Assembly: GCA_030538075.1 (NCBI GenBank)
Contig: JAUNUQ010000004.1
Span: 1 to 64,000 of the forward strand
DNA: 64,000 nt
Direction of reading: 5' to 3'
DNA from: Tissierellia bacterium
GTDB taxonomy: Bacteria > Bacillota > Clostridia > Tissierellales > Peptoniphilaceae
The notes below the pieces were generated by a model, which saw only the letters and a list, made by a program, of their open reading frames with translations, was not told the origin of the DNA and made no database searches. The stretch's first letter is position 1. Each line of letters starts with the position of its first letter. This document shows positions 54,305-62,686 of this stretch, piece after piece. Made by a program: the position numbers and the translations under genes.

Positions 54305-54654
54305 AAAGGCTTAGAGGTTTTACCTTAATCGAGACCATCGTGGCGTTGGCGGTACTTGCCATGATCGCCATTTCCGTCTTGCCTGCTTTTTATGCTGGCT
54401 TCACAAATAGTTCAAACGCACAGGTCCAGTTGGAGCAGGCGGCATATGGAGAGATGGTGATGGAAAGCGTCAAATCCCAGTATTTTGAAGGAGGAGAACT
54501 CGAACTTCCACCCCATCCTCGCTTTCACTATACGGTGGACACCGAGGATTTAGGAGTCCGAAACCGCATTGTAATTACCATAAATGGAGAAGGAAATGAA
54601 ACCCAACTGGAACTGCAACTCCCCAAAGAAAATTGGTGGCTTTACGCTGATTGA
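54301..54654 (+). CDS. Minor pseudopilin (GspI-like)
   Basis: A 117-residue prepilin-like protein with cleavage site RG-FTLIE and hydrophobic helix TIVALAVLAMIAISVLP. The short C-terminal domain has a central QLEQAAYGEMVMESVK helix. GspI-type (PilV-like) minor pilins are of this size. Overlaps both neighbours, implying tight coupling. Confidence 0.83.
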   Translation: MKRLRGFTLIETIVALAVLAMIAISVLPAFYAGFTNSSNAQVQLEQAAYGEMVMESVKSQYFEGGELELPPHPRFHYTVDTEDLGVRNRIVITINGEGNETQLELQLPKENWWLYAD

Positions 54655-55168
54655 ACTCCTTTTGGCATTATTTATAGCGACTCTAGTCGTTACGAGCTTT
54701 GCCATGCTCTTTGATTATGGAATCCGAGCGGCGGAGTTTTCTGGTCGGGTCGATGAAACGGTCGGAGAAGCCGTTCAAATCCTCAACTATATTACCGATG
54801 AGATCGCAGCTGCTTCGGCGGTTTATGATGCCCAGGATTTTTACATACACCCGGATTATCGAAACACAATGGGTTTTGTGTTGAAGACTCCAGTTGGAGC
54901 GAATAATAAATACGTCTTCTACTCCCTGAGAGGGAGCCGGTTATTTCGGGTGGCTTTTCACTTTAGTGAATCCGATCCGGCGAAAATCTCTTTTGGATCC
55001 TTACAAGATGGGGGTGTGAATGCCATATCCGATGAGATCGACAATATCGATGGCAGTGGACTGGATCTTTCCAAAAAATTGGTCCATGTCCAATTTGAGT
55101 CTGGAATCGGAAATGGTGGAGGGTCCTTTGGCACTCGTATTTATTCAAAGGGGGCGGAGGATCTATGA
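54596..55168 (+). CDS. Minor pseudopilin (GspJ/PilW-like)
   Basis: A 190-residue prepilin-like protein with cleavage site GG-FTLIE and the helix LLLALFIATLVVTSFAMLF. The long beta-rich C-terminus is typical of GspJ/PilW. ATG at 54596 follows GGAGAAGG. It overlaps the previous gene by 59 bases, a long overlap, so translation is probably reinitiated. Confidence 0.83.
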   Translation: MKPNWNCNSPKKIGGFTLIELLLALFIATLVVTSFAMLFDYGIRAAEFSGRVDETVGEAVQILNYITDEIAAASAVYDAQDFYIHPDYRNTMGFVLKTPVGANNKYVFYSLRGSRLFRVAFHFSESDPAKISFGSLQDGGVNAISDEIDNIDGSGLDLSKKLVHVQFESGIGNGGGSFGTRIYSKGAEDL

Positions 55169-56169
55169 AGAAACGTGGATTTCTCCTGATTTATGCCCTT
55201 TTCATATTGACCCTTCTCACTACGACTGGTCTATTGATGCTGGATCGTTCTCGGAATAACACCTTGCTCTCCTCTTACTATGCAGACAAATTAAAGGCAA
55301 AATATGCTGCAGAGACTGACCTGTATGTCTTCATCGATGAACTGGTAGCAGAAGGCTACTTCCAAGATACCATGAAACAAATCGCAAGGAGGAGGTCCGG
55401 GGATACGATTGAGTCCAGTCGTGATTTTTCTTCACTGGCAGATGGCAGCTTGCGCCGGGTGCTCTACAGACATACAAGGGATGGAAGGCTGGAGATCGAG
55501 CTGCCGTCAGGTCAAATGGGGATTGACTATAGGATGAGAGCGGAGCTCACTCTCTTAAATGAACTCTTTCACCCAGAGGATTGTAAGTTTGAGGTGAAGT
55601 CTGAAAATGAAGAACTGTATACCCGTTTTCTGGAGGATGGCCTTGTACCGGCAGCGATTACCGATGTGTATATCCCAGCTCAAGATAGATCGTACTCTTT
55701 GGAACAGAGGGGAAGCGATCTATACTTAAAAGAGCAGTTGGAGCCTGAGCTCGAGAATTTGGAAACAGAACTGCCCATTGACCCTGAGGAGGATCCGGTG
55801 ACGGAGCCCTTAGATCCAATCGCAACGGAACCGGTGCCGGAGATCGTCGAGGAGATCCTCCCCAAAGAAGTATATCTGGGACCGCAATTGACCTATAGGG
55901 GGACACAGACCATCAAGCTCGAGGGGATTTTGCAAATGGATGGGCAGACTGTGATTGAAGCCCCCGTTGAGCTGATAGGAATCTTAGTACTGGATGGGAA
56001 ACCGCAGATTACGACTGGTCGTATTAAGGTCACAGGTGGGATTGTCTATCGCGGCGAGATCCCGGAAAAAGTGACGCTGATCCCATTAAAGAGCCGTGTC
56101 ATCAAATGGGGTGCAATGCAAGAGGGGTTTTTTGACCCAAAAGTGAAGAACATACAATTCGGAAGGTAG
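55165..56169 (+). CDS. Minor pilin-like protein (GspK/PilX-like)
   Basis: A 334-residue protein with a prepilin-like leader (KKRG-FLLIYALFILTLLTTTGLLML). The residue at the +5 site is isoleucine instead of glutamate, as seen in some GspK proteins that cap the pseudopilus. The large C-terminal region includes an acidic Pro/Glu linker (about 185-225) before a beta-rich end. It is the last gene of the pilus operon. Confidence 0.75.
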   Translation: MKKRGFLLIYALFILTLLTTTGLLMLDRSRNNTLLSSYYADKLKAKYAAETDLYVFIDELVAEGYFQDTMKQIARRRSGDTIESSRDFSSLADGSLRRVLYRHTRDGRLEIELPSGQMGIDYRMRAELTLLNELFHPEDCKFEVKSENEELYTRFLEDGLVPAAITDVYIPAQDRSYSLEQRGSDLYLKEQLEPELENLETELPIDPEEDPVTEPLDPIATEPVPEIVEEILPKEVYLGPQLTYRGTQTIKLEGILQMDGQTVIEAPVELIGILVLDGKPQITTGRIKVTGGIVYRGEIPEKVTLIPLKSRVIKWGAMQEGFFDPKVKNIQFGR

Positions 56170-56175
56170 GATCCT

Positions 56176-56499
56176 ATGAATCTATATGAAAACTTAGAAT
56201 ACATTGCTGGAGGAGAGCGGATCGATCTGCTCCTTCAGGATAAGAACCTGCGCATTGAACGCATCACCTCATCAAAGGCTCCATCTGGCCCATACAATCA
56301 GTTCGAAGATGAATGGGTTTTGGTCCTAGAGGGTTGGGCAATCCTCGAGATTAGCGGCAAGAAGGTGAAACTCACAAAAGGGGACAACTATTTTATCCGC
56401 TCTTTCACTGAGCATTCGGTACTGGAAACCTCAGAGAAATGTCTGTGGCTCTGTGTGTTTGTCACGACCAGGGAGGACGGCATGGTAAATACCGGATAA
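56176..56499 (+). CDS. Cupin domain protein
   Basis: A 107-residue single cupin barrel. Strand 1 lacks the full HxH metal set (QFEDEWVLVLEGWAILEI), and the second motif reads LTKGDNYFIRSFTEHSVLET, so metal binding is uncertain. AAGGTAGGATCC precedes the ATG. It follows the pilus operon by seven bases and may be its last, functionally unrelated, gene. Role unknown. Confidence 0.8.
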   Translation: MNLYENLEYIAGGERIDLLLQDKNLRIERITSSKAPSGPYNQFEDEWVLVLEGWAILEISGKKVKLTKGDNYFIRSFTEHSVLETSEKCLWLCVFVTTREDGMVNTG

Positions 56500-56623
56500 A
56501 ATACTTGCAAGGAAATAATCTGATAAATGTTTAGACTCTGAAAAAGGTGGTATAAATAGACTAGATGATAATGGTTATCAATAAGATGACCTTCTATAAA
56601 ACCAACTATGAAGGAGACTAAAA

Positions 56624-57217
56624 ATGATTAACAAAATGAAACTACCTTATGCATATGATGCACTTGAGCCACACATTGACGCGCAAACCGTAGAGATCCA
56701 CTATGAAAAGCATCATCAAACCTATGCGGATAATCTAAACAAAGCCCTGGAGAGCCACCCAGATCACAAGGATAAGTCCCTCGAAGAATTGGTGAAGGGC
56801 TACAAGGAGCTTCCAAGTGAGCTGCAGACCGTCGTTCGCAACAATGGTGGCGGGGTCTACAACCACGATATCTATTGGGCGATCATGAGCCCAGATGCAA
56901 GGAAGGAACCAGAGGGAAAACTAAAGGAAGCCATTGAAAAGAAATGGGGTTCTTTGGATGAATTCAAAGCGGAATTCAAGAAGAAAGCCCTCGGACAATT
57001 TGGATCTGGTTGGGCGTGGCTGGTGAAGGATGGAGATGGCGTGGATATCGTGTCCACACCAAACCAAGACAATCCAATCACTGATGGAAAAGAACCACTA
57101 CTGGGAATCGACGTCTGGGAGCATGCGTATTATCTGAAATACCAAAACAAAAGAGCGGACTATGTCGACAGCTGGTGGGAAGTCCTAGATTGGGCAAAGG
57201 TTGAAGAGAGAATGTAA
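56624..57217 (+). CDS. sodA: Superoxide dismutase (Fe/Mn)
   Basis: A 197-residue Fe/Mn-type enzyme that converts superoxide to peroxide and oxygen. Metal ligands appear as His in IHYEKHHQTY, His in GGVYNHDIYW, Asp and His in GIDVWEHAYY. The LGQFGSGWAWLV block is also present. Fe versus Mn cannot be decided by eye. AAGGAGA precedes the ATG. It is monocistronic, with a terminator downstream, and suits an anaerobe exposed to occasional oxygen. Confidence 0.94.
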   Translation: MINKMKLPYAYDALEPHIDAQTVEIHYEKHHQTYADNLNKALESHPDHKDKSLEELVKGYKELPSELQTVVRNNGGGVYNHDIYWAIMSPDARKEPEGKLKEAIEKKWGSLDEFKAEFKKKALGQFGSGWAWLVKDGDGVDIVSTPNQDNPITDGKEPLLGIDVWEHAYYLKYQNKRADYVDSWWEVLDWAKVEERM

Positions 57218-57255
57218 ATGAGATAAAACCCCATCAATGAAGAATACAAGAAAAG

Positions 57256-57285
57256 GGATTGCATGAGTATATGCAGTCCTTTTTT
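57256..57285 (+). terminator. Terminator of sodA
   Basis: GGATTGCAT pairs with ATGCAGTCC over six bases, followed by TTTTTT. Confidence 0.8.
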
Positions 57286-57322
57286 GTTGCAGTGAAACTA
57301 ATTAAAAAAACTTATGTATATT

Positions 57323-57336
57323 CTTCATGCATGAAG
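57323..57336. promoter_or_regulatory. Palindrome upstream of the importer operon
   Basis: CTTCATGCATGAAG is a perfect 14-bp palindrome 100 bases before metN, a possible operator. No S-box or T-box leader was recognised in 57286-57437. Confidence 0.35.
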
Positions 57337-57437
57337 TTTATTAATTGGTTTTATTTTCTTGAGTTACATATACTTTTACTATGGGATTTAGCAGAATACA
57401 CTATTAACGCCCATTAGAGAAAACTAAGGAGCAGGCG

Positions 57438-58406
57438 ATGATCAAAATGGAAGAGGTGACCAAGTCTTTTGGCACCCTCAAAGTTTTAAATGGAATCTCC
57501 ATGGAAATCGGAAAAGGAGATATCTATGGATTAGTTGGCACCAGTGGAGCCGGTAAATCTACACTATTGCGCTGTATCAATGGGCTCCAAGAGTACAACT
57601 CCGGTAGTTTAAAGGTTGAGGGAGTAGAGGTCCATGAACTGGACAAAGAGGGGCTACGAGAACTCCGACGAGGCATCGGTATGATCTTTCAGGATTTCTC
57701 CATCCTAGAGAGGATGACGGTCTATGAAAATGTGGGCATGCCAATGAGATGTTGGGGCTATGATCAAGCGCATATCGATCAAAGAGTCAAAGAAGTGCTC
57801 GAGATGGTAGGTCTTACTGACAAGACGGAAGCCAGACCCAGGGAGCTCAGCGGTGGGCAAAAGCAGAGGGTGGCCATCGCCAGGGCAATTGCAATGGAGC
57901 CCAAGATTCTCCTCTGCGACGAGGCGACATCGGCCCTTGATCCCCATACTGCAAAGACCATCTTGGAGATACTCAAGAGTATCAACGAGAGATTGGGGAT
58001 CACAGTTGTGGTGGTTGCCCATCAGATGGAGGTGGTCAAACAGGTCTGTGACAAGATCGCTATCTTGGAGCATGGTGTGCTGAAAGCCGATGGTGCTGTA
58101 GCGGACATCTTCTTTGAAGACCCACAGAGTCTCCAGAATCTATTGGGGGAGGATTGTCTAGAAACCCTTCCGGATACAGGCTTCAATATCAAGATGAGCT
58201 TTCAAGAAAAAGATAAGACCTCCGAAGCTCTGCTCGCCACTCTGGCCATTGAGACTGGAATCCGATTTTCCTATGTCTGGGGCGGGATCAACCGCTTTAA
58301 GGACGATAAAGTGGGCATGGTCACACTGAATGTCAAACATGAGCATGAACTAAGGGCGCTCAGACGGGTTCTCGAATCCAATGAAATAAAACATAAGGTG
58401 ATATAG
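57438..58406 (+). CDS. metN: MetN-type ABC importer ATP-binding protein with NIL domain
   Basis: A 322-residue ABC ATPase. Walker A is VGTSGAGKS, the signature is LSGGQKQR, and Walker B is ILLCDEATSALD. The C-terminal region (about 240-322) resembles the NIL/ACT-like regulatory domain (VTLNVKHEHELRALRRVLESN) that binds methionine in MetN. Methionine or a related sulfur amino acid is the known substrate class. TAAGGAG precedes the ATG. It is followed with no gap by a MetI-type permease; no MetQ binding protein is in the operon. The corrinoid methyltransferase genes that follow suggest that the imported compound may be a methyl donor. Confidence 0.87.
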   Translation: MIKMEEVTKSFGTLKVLNGISMEIGKGDIYGLVGTSGAGKSTLLRCINGLQEYNSGSLKVEGVEVHELDKEGLRELRRGIGMIFQDFSILERMTVYENVGMPMRCWGYDQAHIDQRVKEVLEMVGLTDKTEARPRELSGGQKQRVAIARAIAMEPKILLCDEATSALDPHTAKTILEILKSINERLGITVVVVAHQMEVVKQVCDKIAILEHGVLKADGAVADIFFEDPQSLQNLLGEDCLETLPDTGFNIKMSFQEKDKTSEALLATLAIETGIRFSYVWGGINRFKDDKVGMVTLNVKHEHELRALRRVLESNEIKHKVI

Positions 58407-59066
58407 ATGAACTATGACTTTCAAACGATCTTGAATCAGATCATATTGCCGGCGATGAACCAGACCTTTTTAATGGTCATTGCAACGGCAATCCTGTCCA
58501 CGGTATTGGGATTTGTATTGGCGATTGCCGTATTAATCACAGATGTCGATGGGCTGCATCCAATCCCTTGGCTCAATCGAATTTTAAGTACATTTATCAA
58601 TGTGGTTCGCTCCTTTCCCTTTATTATCCTGATGGTATCCATCATTCCGTTGACCAGATTGATCGCAGGTACCTCCATCGGCACGAGAGCGGCCATCGTC
58701 CCATTGACCTTTGCAGCAACTCCATTTATGGCACGGCTATTTTTCAATAATTTTAAAGAAGTCACTCCCAATCTGATCGAAGCTGCCAAGTCCTTTGGGC
58801 TCTCGGATATGCATATCATCCGCTATGTGATCATAAAGGAGTCTGTACCAGCACTGATTCAGTCCATCACCTTGGCCATCATCTCCATCCTCAGTTCTTC
58901 AGCCATGGCAGGTGCCATCGGTGGAGGCGGACTTGGATCCGTTGCCATGACCTATGGCTATCAAAACTTCAATGACACCATTATGTATGGGACCGTCGTC
59001 ATATTGATTGTCATTGTGCAAATCATCCAGTTTATCGGAGATCGGATCTATAACCGTATGAGATAA
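58407..59066 (+). CDS. metI: MetI-type ABC importer permease
   Basis: A 219-residue inner-membrane permease with five or six spans. It has the MetI opening (QIILPAMNQTFLMVIATAILSTVLGFVLAIAV) and the coupling motif EAAKSFGLSDMHIIRYVIIKESVPALIQ. ATG directly follows the metN stop. A substrate-binding lipoprotein is missing from this operon and must come from elsewhere. Confidence 0.88.
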   Translation: MNYDFQTILNQIILPAMNQTFLMVIATAILSTVLGFVLAIAVLITDVDGLHPIPWLNRILSTFINVVRSFPFIILMVSIIPLTRLIAGTSIGTRAAIVPLTFAATPFMARLFFNNFKEVTPNLIEAAKSFGLSDMHIIRYVIIKESVPALIQSITLAIISILSSSAMAGAIGGGGLGSVAMTYGYQNFNDTIMYGTVVILIVIVQIIQFIGDRIYNRMR

Positions 59067-59094
59067 CCGATCACTATATTGAAAGGGGAGAATC

Positions 59095-60132
59095 ATGACA
59101 GAGACGAAGGATATGAAACCGGAAAGACTAAATGTATCCGTGAGCTTAGGAGAGACTGCCTGCAGTTTATATGATATTGACTTGGACAAGTATTATCATG
59201 ATCCAAAGCTGATCTGCGAGGTGGAAAAGAATACTTATGAGGACTTTGGTGCAGATGGGGTGGGTACGACCATCGGTCTACATGGCATGGCAGAGGCATT
59301 TGGTTCGATTGTCAGATATCAACCAAAACAATTACGGTATACGCAGACGCCGCTGTTGACGAGGATTGAAGAACTGAGCAAACTGAGAGTTCCAGATCCG
59401 GAAAAGGATGGGTTACTTCCCGTTGTATTGGAGGCTTTGGATCGGATCAATACAGAGCTAAAAGGAAAGACGGCAATAGCTTGTAGTGTTGCAGGTCCAA
59501 TCACCGTTGCGCTGAACTTGTGTGGAGCAGAAAATATCTTGAAATGGCTCCGTAAGTTTCCGAAAGAAGTCCATGAGATTATGGCAATTATCACTGAGGC
59601 GAATAACTTATTTATCGATGAGATACACAAGCGGGGAGCTAGCATCGGTTTTGCTGATCCAGTTGCTTCTGTTACTGTGATCAGTTATCAACAGTTTAAA
59701 GATTATGCACTGTCTTATCTGGCTGAAAATGTGCGGTATGCGGAGAAGATTTCTGGGGAATCACCTTCTCTTCATATTTGTGGAAAGAGCAAACAGATTT
59801 GGGATGACCTTGCAGATTGTGGCATTGGTGCTTTTAGTGTCGATAATTGTGAGGATTTGCAAGATTTAAAAGAGGCGGTCGGTGAACGCATTCACATCGT
59901 CGGCAATGTTCCACCGGTTGAGGTCATCATGAAAGGGACCAAAGAGGCTATCGATCGATCTATAAAAGATTGTATCTTGAAAGGCTATGACTCTCCGAAG
60001 GGTTATAGCATCGCCGCAGGATGTCAAATCCCCTATGGAACACCTAGAGAGAATATCGCCTACTATGTGGAGCGTTCAAAGGAACTAGTAAAACTTCCGA
60101 TCGATGTCGAAAGACTTAGAAGCGATAACTAG
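59095..60132 (+). CDS. UroD-family methyltransferase (first)
   Basis: A 345-residue protein of the uroporphyrinogen decarboxylase-type (MtaA/CmuA) family, used for cobalamin-dependent methyl transfer rather than heme synthesis. Zinc-type ligands are visible in LHICGKSKQIWDD and AAGCQIPYGTP. The N-terminal part has DGVGTTIGLHGMAEAFGSIV. Heme-pathway UroD is unlikely given the operon. AAGGGGAG precedes the ATG. It directly follows the MetNI importer (28 bases) and may methylate the corrinoid protein from the imported substrate or pass the methyl group on. Confidence 0.82.
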   Translation: MTETKDMKPERLNVSVSLGETACSLYDIDLDKYYHDPKLICEVEKNTYEDFGADGVGTTIGLHGMAEAFGSIVRYQPKQLRYTQTPLLTRIEELSKLRVPDPEKDGLLPVVLEALDRINTELKGKTAIACSVAGPITVALNLCGAENILKWLRKFPKEVHEIMAIITEANNLFIDEIHKRGASIGFADPVASVTVISYQQFKDYALSYLAENVRYAEKISGESPSLHICGKSKQIWDDLADCGIGAFSVDNCEDLQDLKEAVGERIHIVGNVPPVEVIMKGTKEAIDRSIKDCILKGYDSPKGYSIAAGCQIPYGTPRENIAYYVERSKELVKLPIDVERLRSDN

Positions 60133-60155
60133 CAAATGAGTCAAAGGAGGAGTAT

Positions 60156-61016
60156 GTGGTTAAGATTTTGGATTATAAATGTCCAGAGCCAAAGGACAAG
60201 GTGATCGATACCGAGGCATTCGCTGCTGCTGGAGTGGTATTCCCCGATGTACATAAGAATCGACAGATGATGGTGAACTATGCCAAGCTACAAAAACCTG
60301 AGAATGACAATGTATATGTGGATTTACCTTTTTGTCACACCGTTGAAGCAGATGCGTTGGGAGGAATTGTAAATTATGGTGATGCCGTAACAGGACCGAG
60401 GGCAAAGAGCTTTATCTATAAGAACCTGTCAGAAGTGGGGGAGATGGAGCCGATTGACTTTTCAAAGGGTAGGATCCACGAGGTCTTAGAGGCCGCAAAG
60501 ACCCTAAAGAGCCAAGGGGAATTCGTCATATCGGAGATGGCGGGTCCGTTTACAATCATGAATATCCTGGTGGATCCCTCCCTTGTCTTCAAGGGGATGC
60601 GTAAGGATCTAGAAGGGATGAAGCGGATTTTTGAGCGCTTTCACTTTATCCTATTGGAATATGTTAAAGAGTGTATTAGCGCAGGAGTCGATGCGATCTC
60701 CTATGCAGATCCAACGGGTGGAGTCAACATCCTCGGTCCCAAGTTCACCAAGATGTATATGGAGCTTTTCACATATGACTTTTTGAAGTCCTGTGCGGCG
60801 CTGGACGGGGATATGCTATTTGTGCTATGCCCAAAGACCGCGCTTTCTCTGATTGGCACCGAAAAGGCAAAGTTTGTAGATATCGAACTACCCAGAGAGA
60901 TGAGCTATGCGGAGACCTTTGTCGAACTCAAGGGGAAGGCAAAATTTCTAGGACATCTGTGTATAGGTATGAACAGTAGAAAACTCAAGAGTACAAAAAT
61001 AATTGAATGGATCTAA
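60156..61016 (+). CDS. UroD-family methyltransferase-like protein (second, short)
   Basis: A 286-residue member of the same fold, about 50 residues shorter than its neighbours. GTG start with AAAGGAGG upstream. The barrel core is recognisable (MAGPFTIMNILVDPSLVFKGMRKDLE, GVDAISYADPTGGVNILGPKFTKMY), but the HxCG zinc motif is altered to VLCPKT and the C-terminal motif to HLCIGMN. It may be a methyltransferase with a different metal site or a partner subunit. Its conserved operon position argues against a pseudogene. Confidence 0.72.
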   Translation: MVKILDYKCPEPKDKVIDTEAFAAAGVVFPDVHKNRQMMVNYAKLQKPENDNVYVDLPFCHTVEADALGGIVNYGDAVTGPRAKSFIYKNLSEVGEMEPIDFSKGRIHEVLEAAKTLKSQGEFVISEMAGPFTIMNILVDPSLVFKGMRKDLEGMKRIFERFHFILLEYVKECISAGVDAISYADPTGGVNILGPKFTKMYMELFTYDFLKSCAALDGDMLFVLCPKTALSLIGTEKAKFVDIELPREMSYAETFVELKGKAKFLGHLCIGMNSRKLKSTKIIEWI

Positions 61017-61025
61017 GGAGGAGCT

Positions 61026-61682
61026 ATGAAAACAAAAGAGGAAATGATCAAAAAGCTGACAGAATGTGTTGTGGAGATGGAAGAGGAAGAGGTCGTTGAA
61101 GTCGCTGAGGCCTATATTGCTGCTGGTTATCCCGCTTATGACGGGATAATGGATGGTTTGGTCGCTGGCATGAATCAAGCTTCTATTCTCTATGATGAAG
61201 AAGAATATTTTATCACGGACGTCCTCCTATGTTCTGATGCGATGTATGCGGGACTGGGGGTTCTTCGCCCCCATCTGGAAGAGGATGCATCCAGTGGAGA
61301 GAAGGCAGTTGCCGTCATCGGTGTCGTAGAAGGGGATACCCACGACATCGGTAAAAACTTAGTGAAGATTATGATGGAAACCGCAGGATTCGAAATGATC
61401 GACTTGGGGAGAGATGTGCCCTTGGATGAATTCGTCAAAGCGGCACAGGACAATAAGGCGGATCTCGTCTGCATGTCCACTCTGATGACGACGACAATGG
61501 GCAATATGGGGACTGTAATCGAAAAATTAAAAGAAGCGGGAATCCGGGACCAAGTTAAGGTCATGATCGGCGGTGGACCGATTTCACAGCGTTTCGCCGA
61601 TCAGATCGGTGCAGATAAATACACGGTCAATGCGGTGAAGGCAGTCCAAGAAGCCAAAAAATTAGTAGGGATGGCAGAATGA
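61026..61682 (+). CDS. Corrinoid (cobalamin-binding) protein
   Basis: A 218-residue methyl carrier of the MtaC/MtbC type. The N-terminal helical cap (about 1-90) precedes a B12-binding domain with the cobalt-ligand histidine motif GDTHDIGKN, then LVCMSTLMTTTMGNM and the VMIGGGPIS loop. AGGAGGAG precedes the ATG. It is encoded between methyltransferase genes and overlaps the third by four bases. Confidence 0.92.
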   Translation: MKTKEEMIKKLTECVVEMEEEEVVEVAEAYIAAGYPAYDGIMDGLVAGMNQASILYDEEEYFITDVLLCSDAMYAGLGVLRPHLEEDASSGEKAVAVIGVVEGDTHDIGKNLVKIMMETAGFEMIDLGRDVPLDEFVKAAQDNKADLVCMSTLMTTTMGNMGTVIEKLKEAGIRDQVKVMIGGGPISQRFADQIGADKYTVNAVKAVQEAKKLVGMAE

Positions 61683-62686
61683 TAAGCCAAAAGGCAAGGC
61701 TGCTCCAATCAATCGAGGGCAAACCGGTCGATCGCCCTCCAGTGGTCTGCCCTGGTGGTATGATGAATATGATGATCGAGGATCTGATGAGGATTTCCTC
61801 GATCTATCTGCCGGAGGCCCATTCGGATGCTCGCCTGATGGCAGATCTCACCAAAGCCGTCGTCGAACAAGGCTGCTTTGAGAACTACGGCTTGCCCTAT
61901 TGTATGACGGTGGAATCAGAGAATTTGGGTTCTGTCGTGGACATGGGAAGTACCATCTATGAGCCCCATGTCGTGGAATACCAGTTGAAGACGGTATCCG
62001 ATTGGAAATCTCTACCAGCACTAGATGTGAACAAAGGAAGAGCAAAAATCGTCCTCGATGCGATCCGACTCTTAAAAGCAGAGTCGGATGAGATACCGAT
62101 CATTGGGAATATCACTGGACCGATCAGCTTTGGAAGCTCCTTGATGGAGCCGGTCGATTTCTACAAGGAAATGCGGAAAAAAAGAGAAGAAATGCATAAA
62201 TTTCTGGAGTTCTTAACCGATCAATTAATCGCCTTCTCTATTGCACAAATCGAAGCCGGAGCGGATATCATCGCCATCTCTGACCCCAGCGGTACAGGAG
62301 AGATCCTAGGTCCTAAACCCTTTGAAGAATTCCTCGTAAAGAATATGAACAGACTATTGCTTGCAATTCGAGAGGCTGGGGCTTATTCCATGGTCCACAT
62401 CTGTGGTCAGATGCGTAATGTCTACCGGGAAGTCAATCAGTTGACGGCAGATGTCCTCAGCTTTGACTCCATGGTCAATTACAAGGAAGCCAGTGCGAAA
62501 CTGGAAGGCCGCGTCTTAATGGGAAATGTAAGTACTTTTACTCTGGAATTTGGCGAACCAGAACTCGTACAGCGCCTGACTAAATCCTGCATAAAAAACG
62601 GGGCATCCATTCTCTCTCCAGCATGTGGAATCGGAATGCGCTCCCCAATCGAAAATATACGTTCAATATTGGAAGTCGTAAAATGA
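61679..62686 (+). CDS. UroD-family methyltransferase (third)
   Basis: A 335-residue methyltransferase of the MtaA/MtbA type with the full zinc motif VHICGQMR and SPACGIGMRSP. The N-terminus (ARLLQSIEGKPVDRPPVVCPGGMMNMM) is typical of corrinoid methyltransferases. It overlaps the corrinoid protein upstream and the activator downstream, each by four bases. It likely either loads or unloads methyl groups on the adjacent corrinoid protein. Confidence 0.87.
   Translation: MISQKARLLQSIEGKPVDRPPVVCPGGMMNMMIEDLMRISSIYLPEAHSDARLMADLTKAVVEQGCFENYGLPYCMTVESENLGSVVDMGSTIYEPHVVEYQLKTVSDWKSLPALDVNKGRAKIVLDAIRLLKAESDEIPIIGNITGPISFGSSLMEPVDFYKEMRKKREEMHKFLEFLTDQLIAFSIAQIEAGADIIAISDPSGTGEILGPKPFEEFLVKNMNRLLLAIREAGAYSMVHICGQMRNVYREVNQLTADVLSFDSMVNYKEASAKLEGRVLMGNVSTFTLEFGEPELVQRLTKSCIKNGASILSPACGIGMRSPIENIRSILEVVK

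Noticed and set aside
57286..57437. S-box (SAM) or other methionine riboswitch before metN
   Set aside because: The stretch is only about 150 bases, AT-rich, and lacks the conserved S-box core and a terminator.
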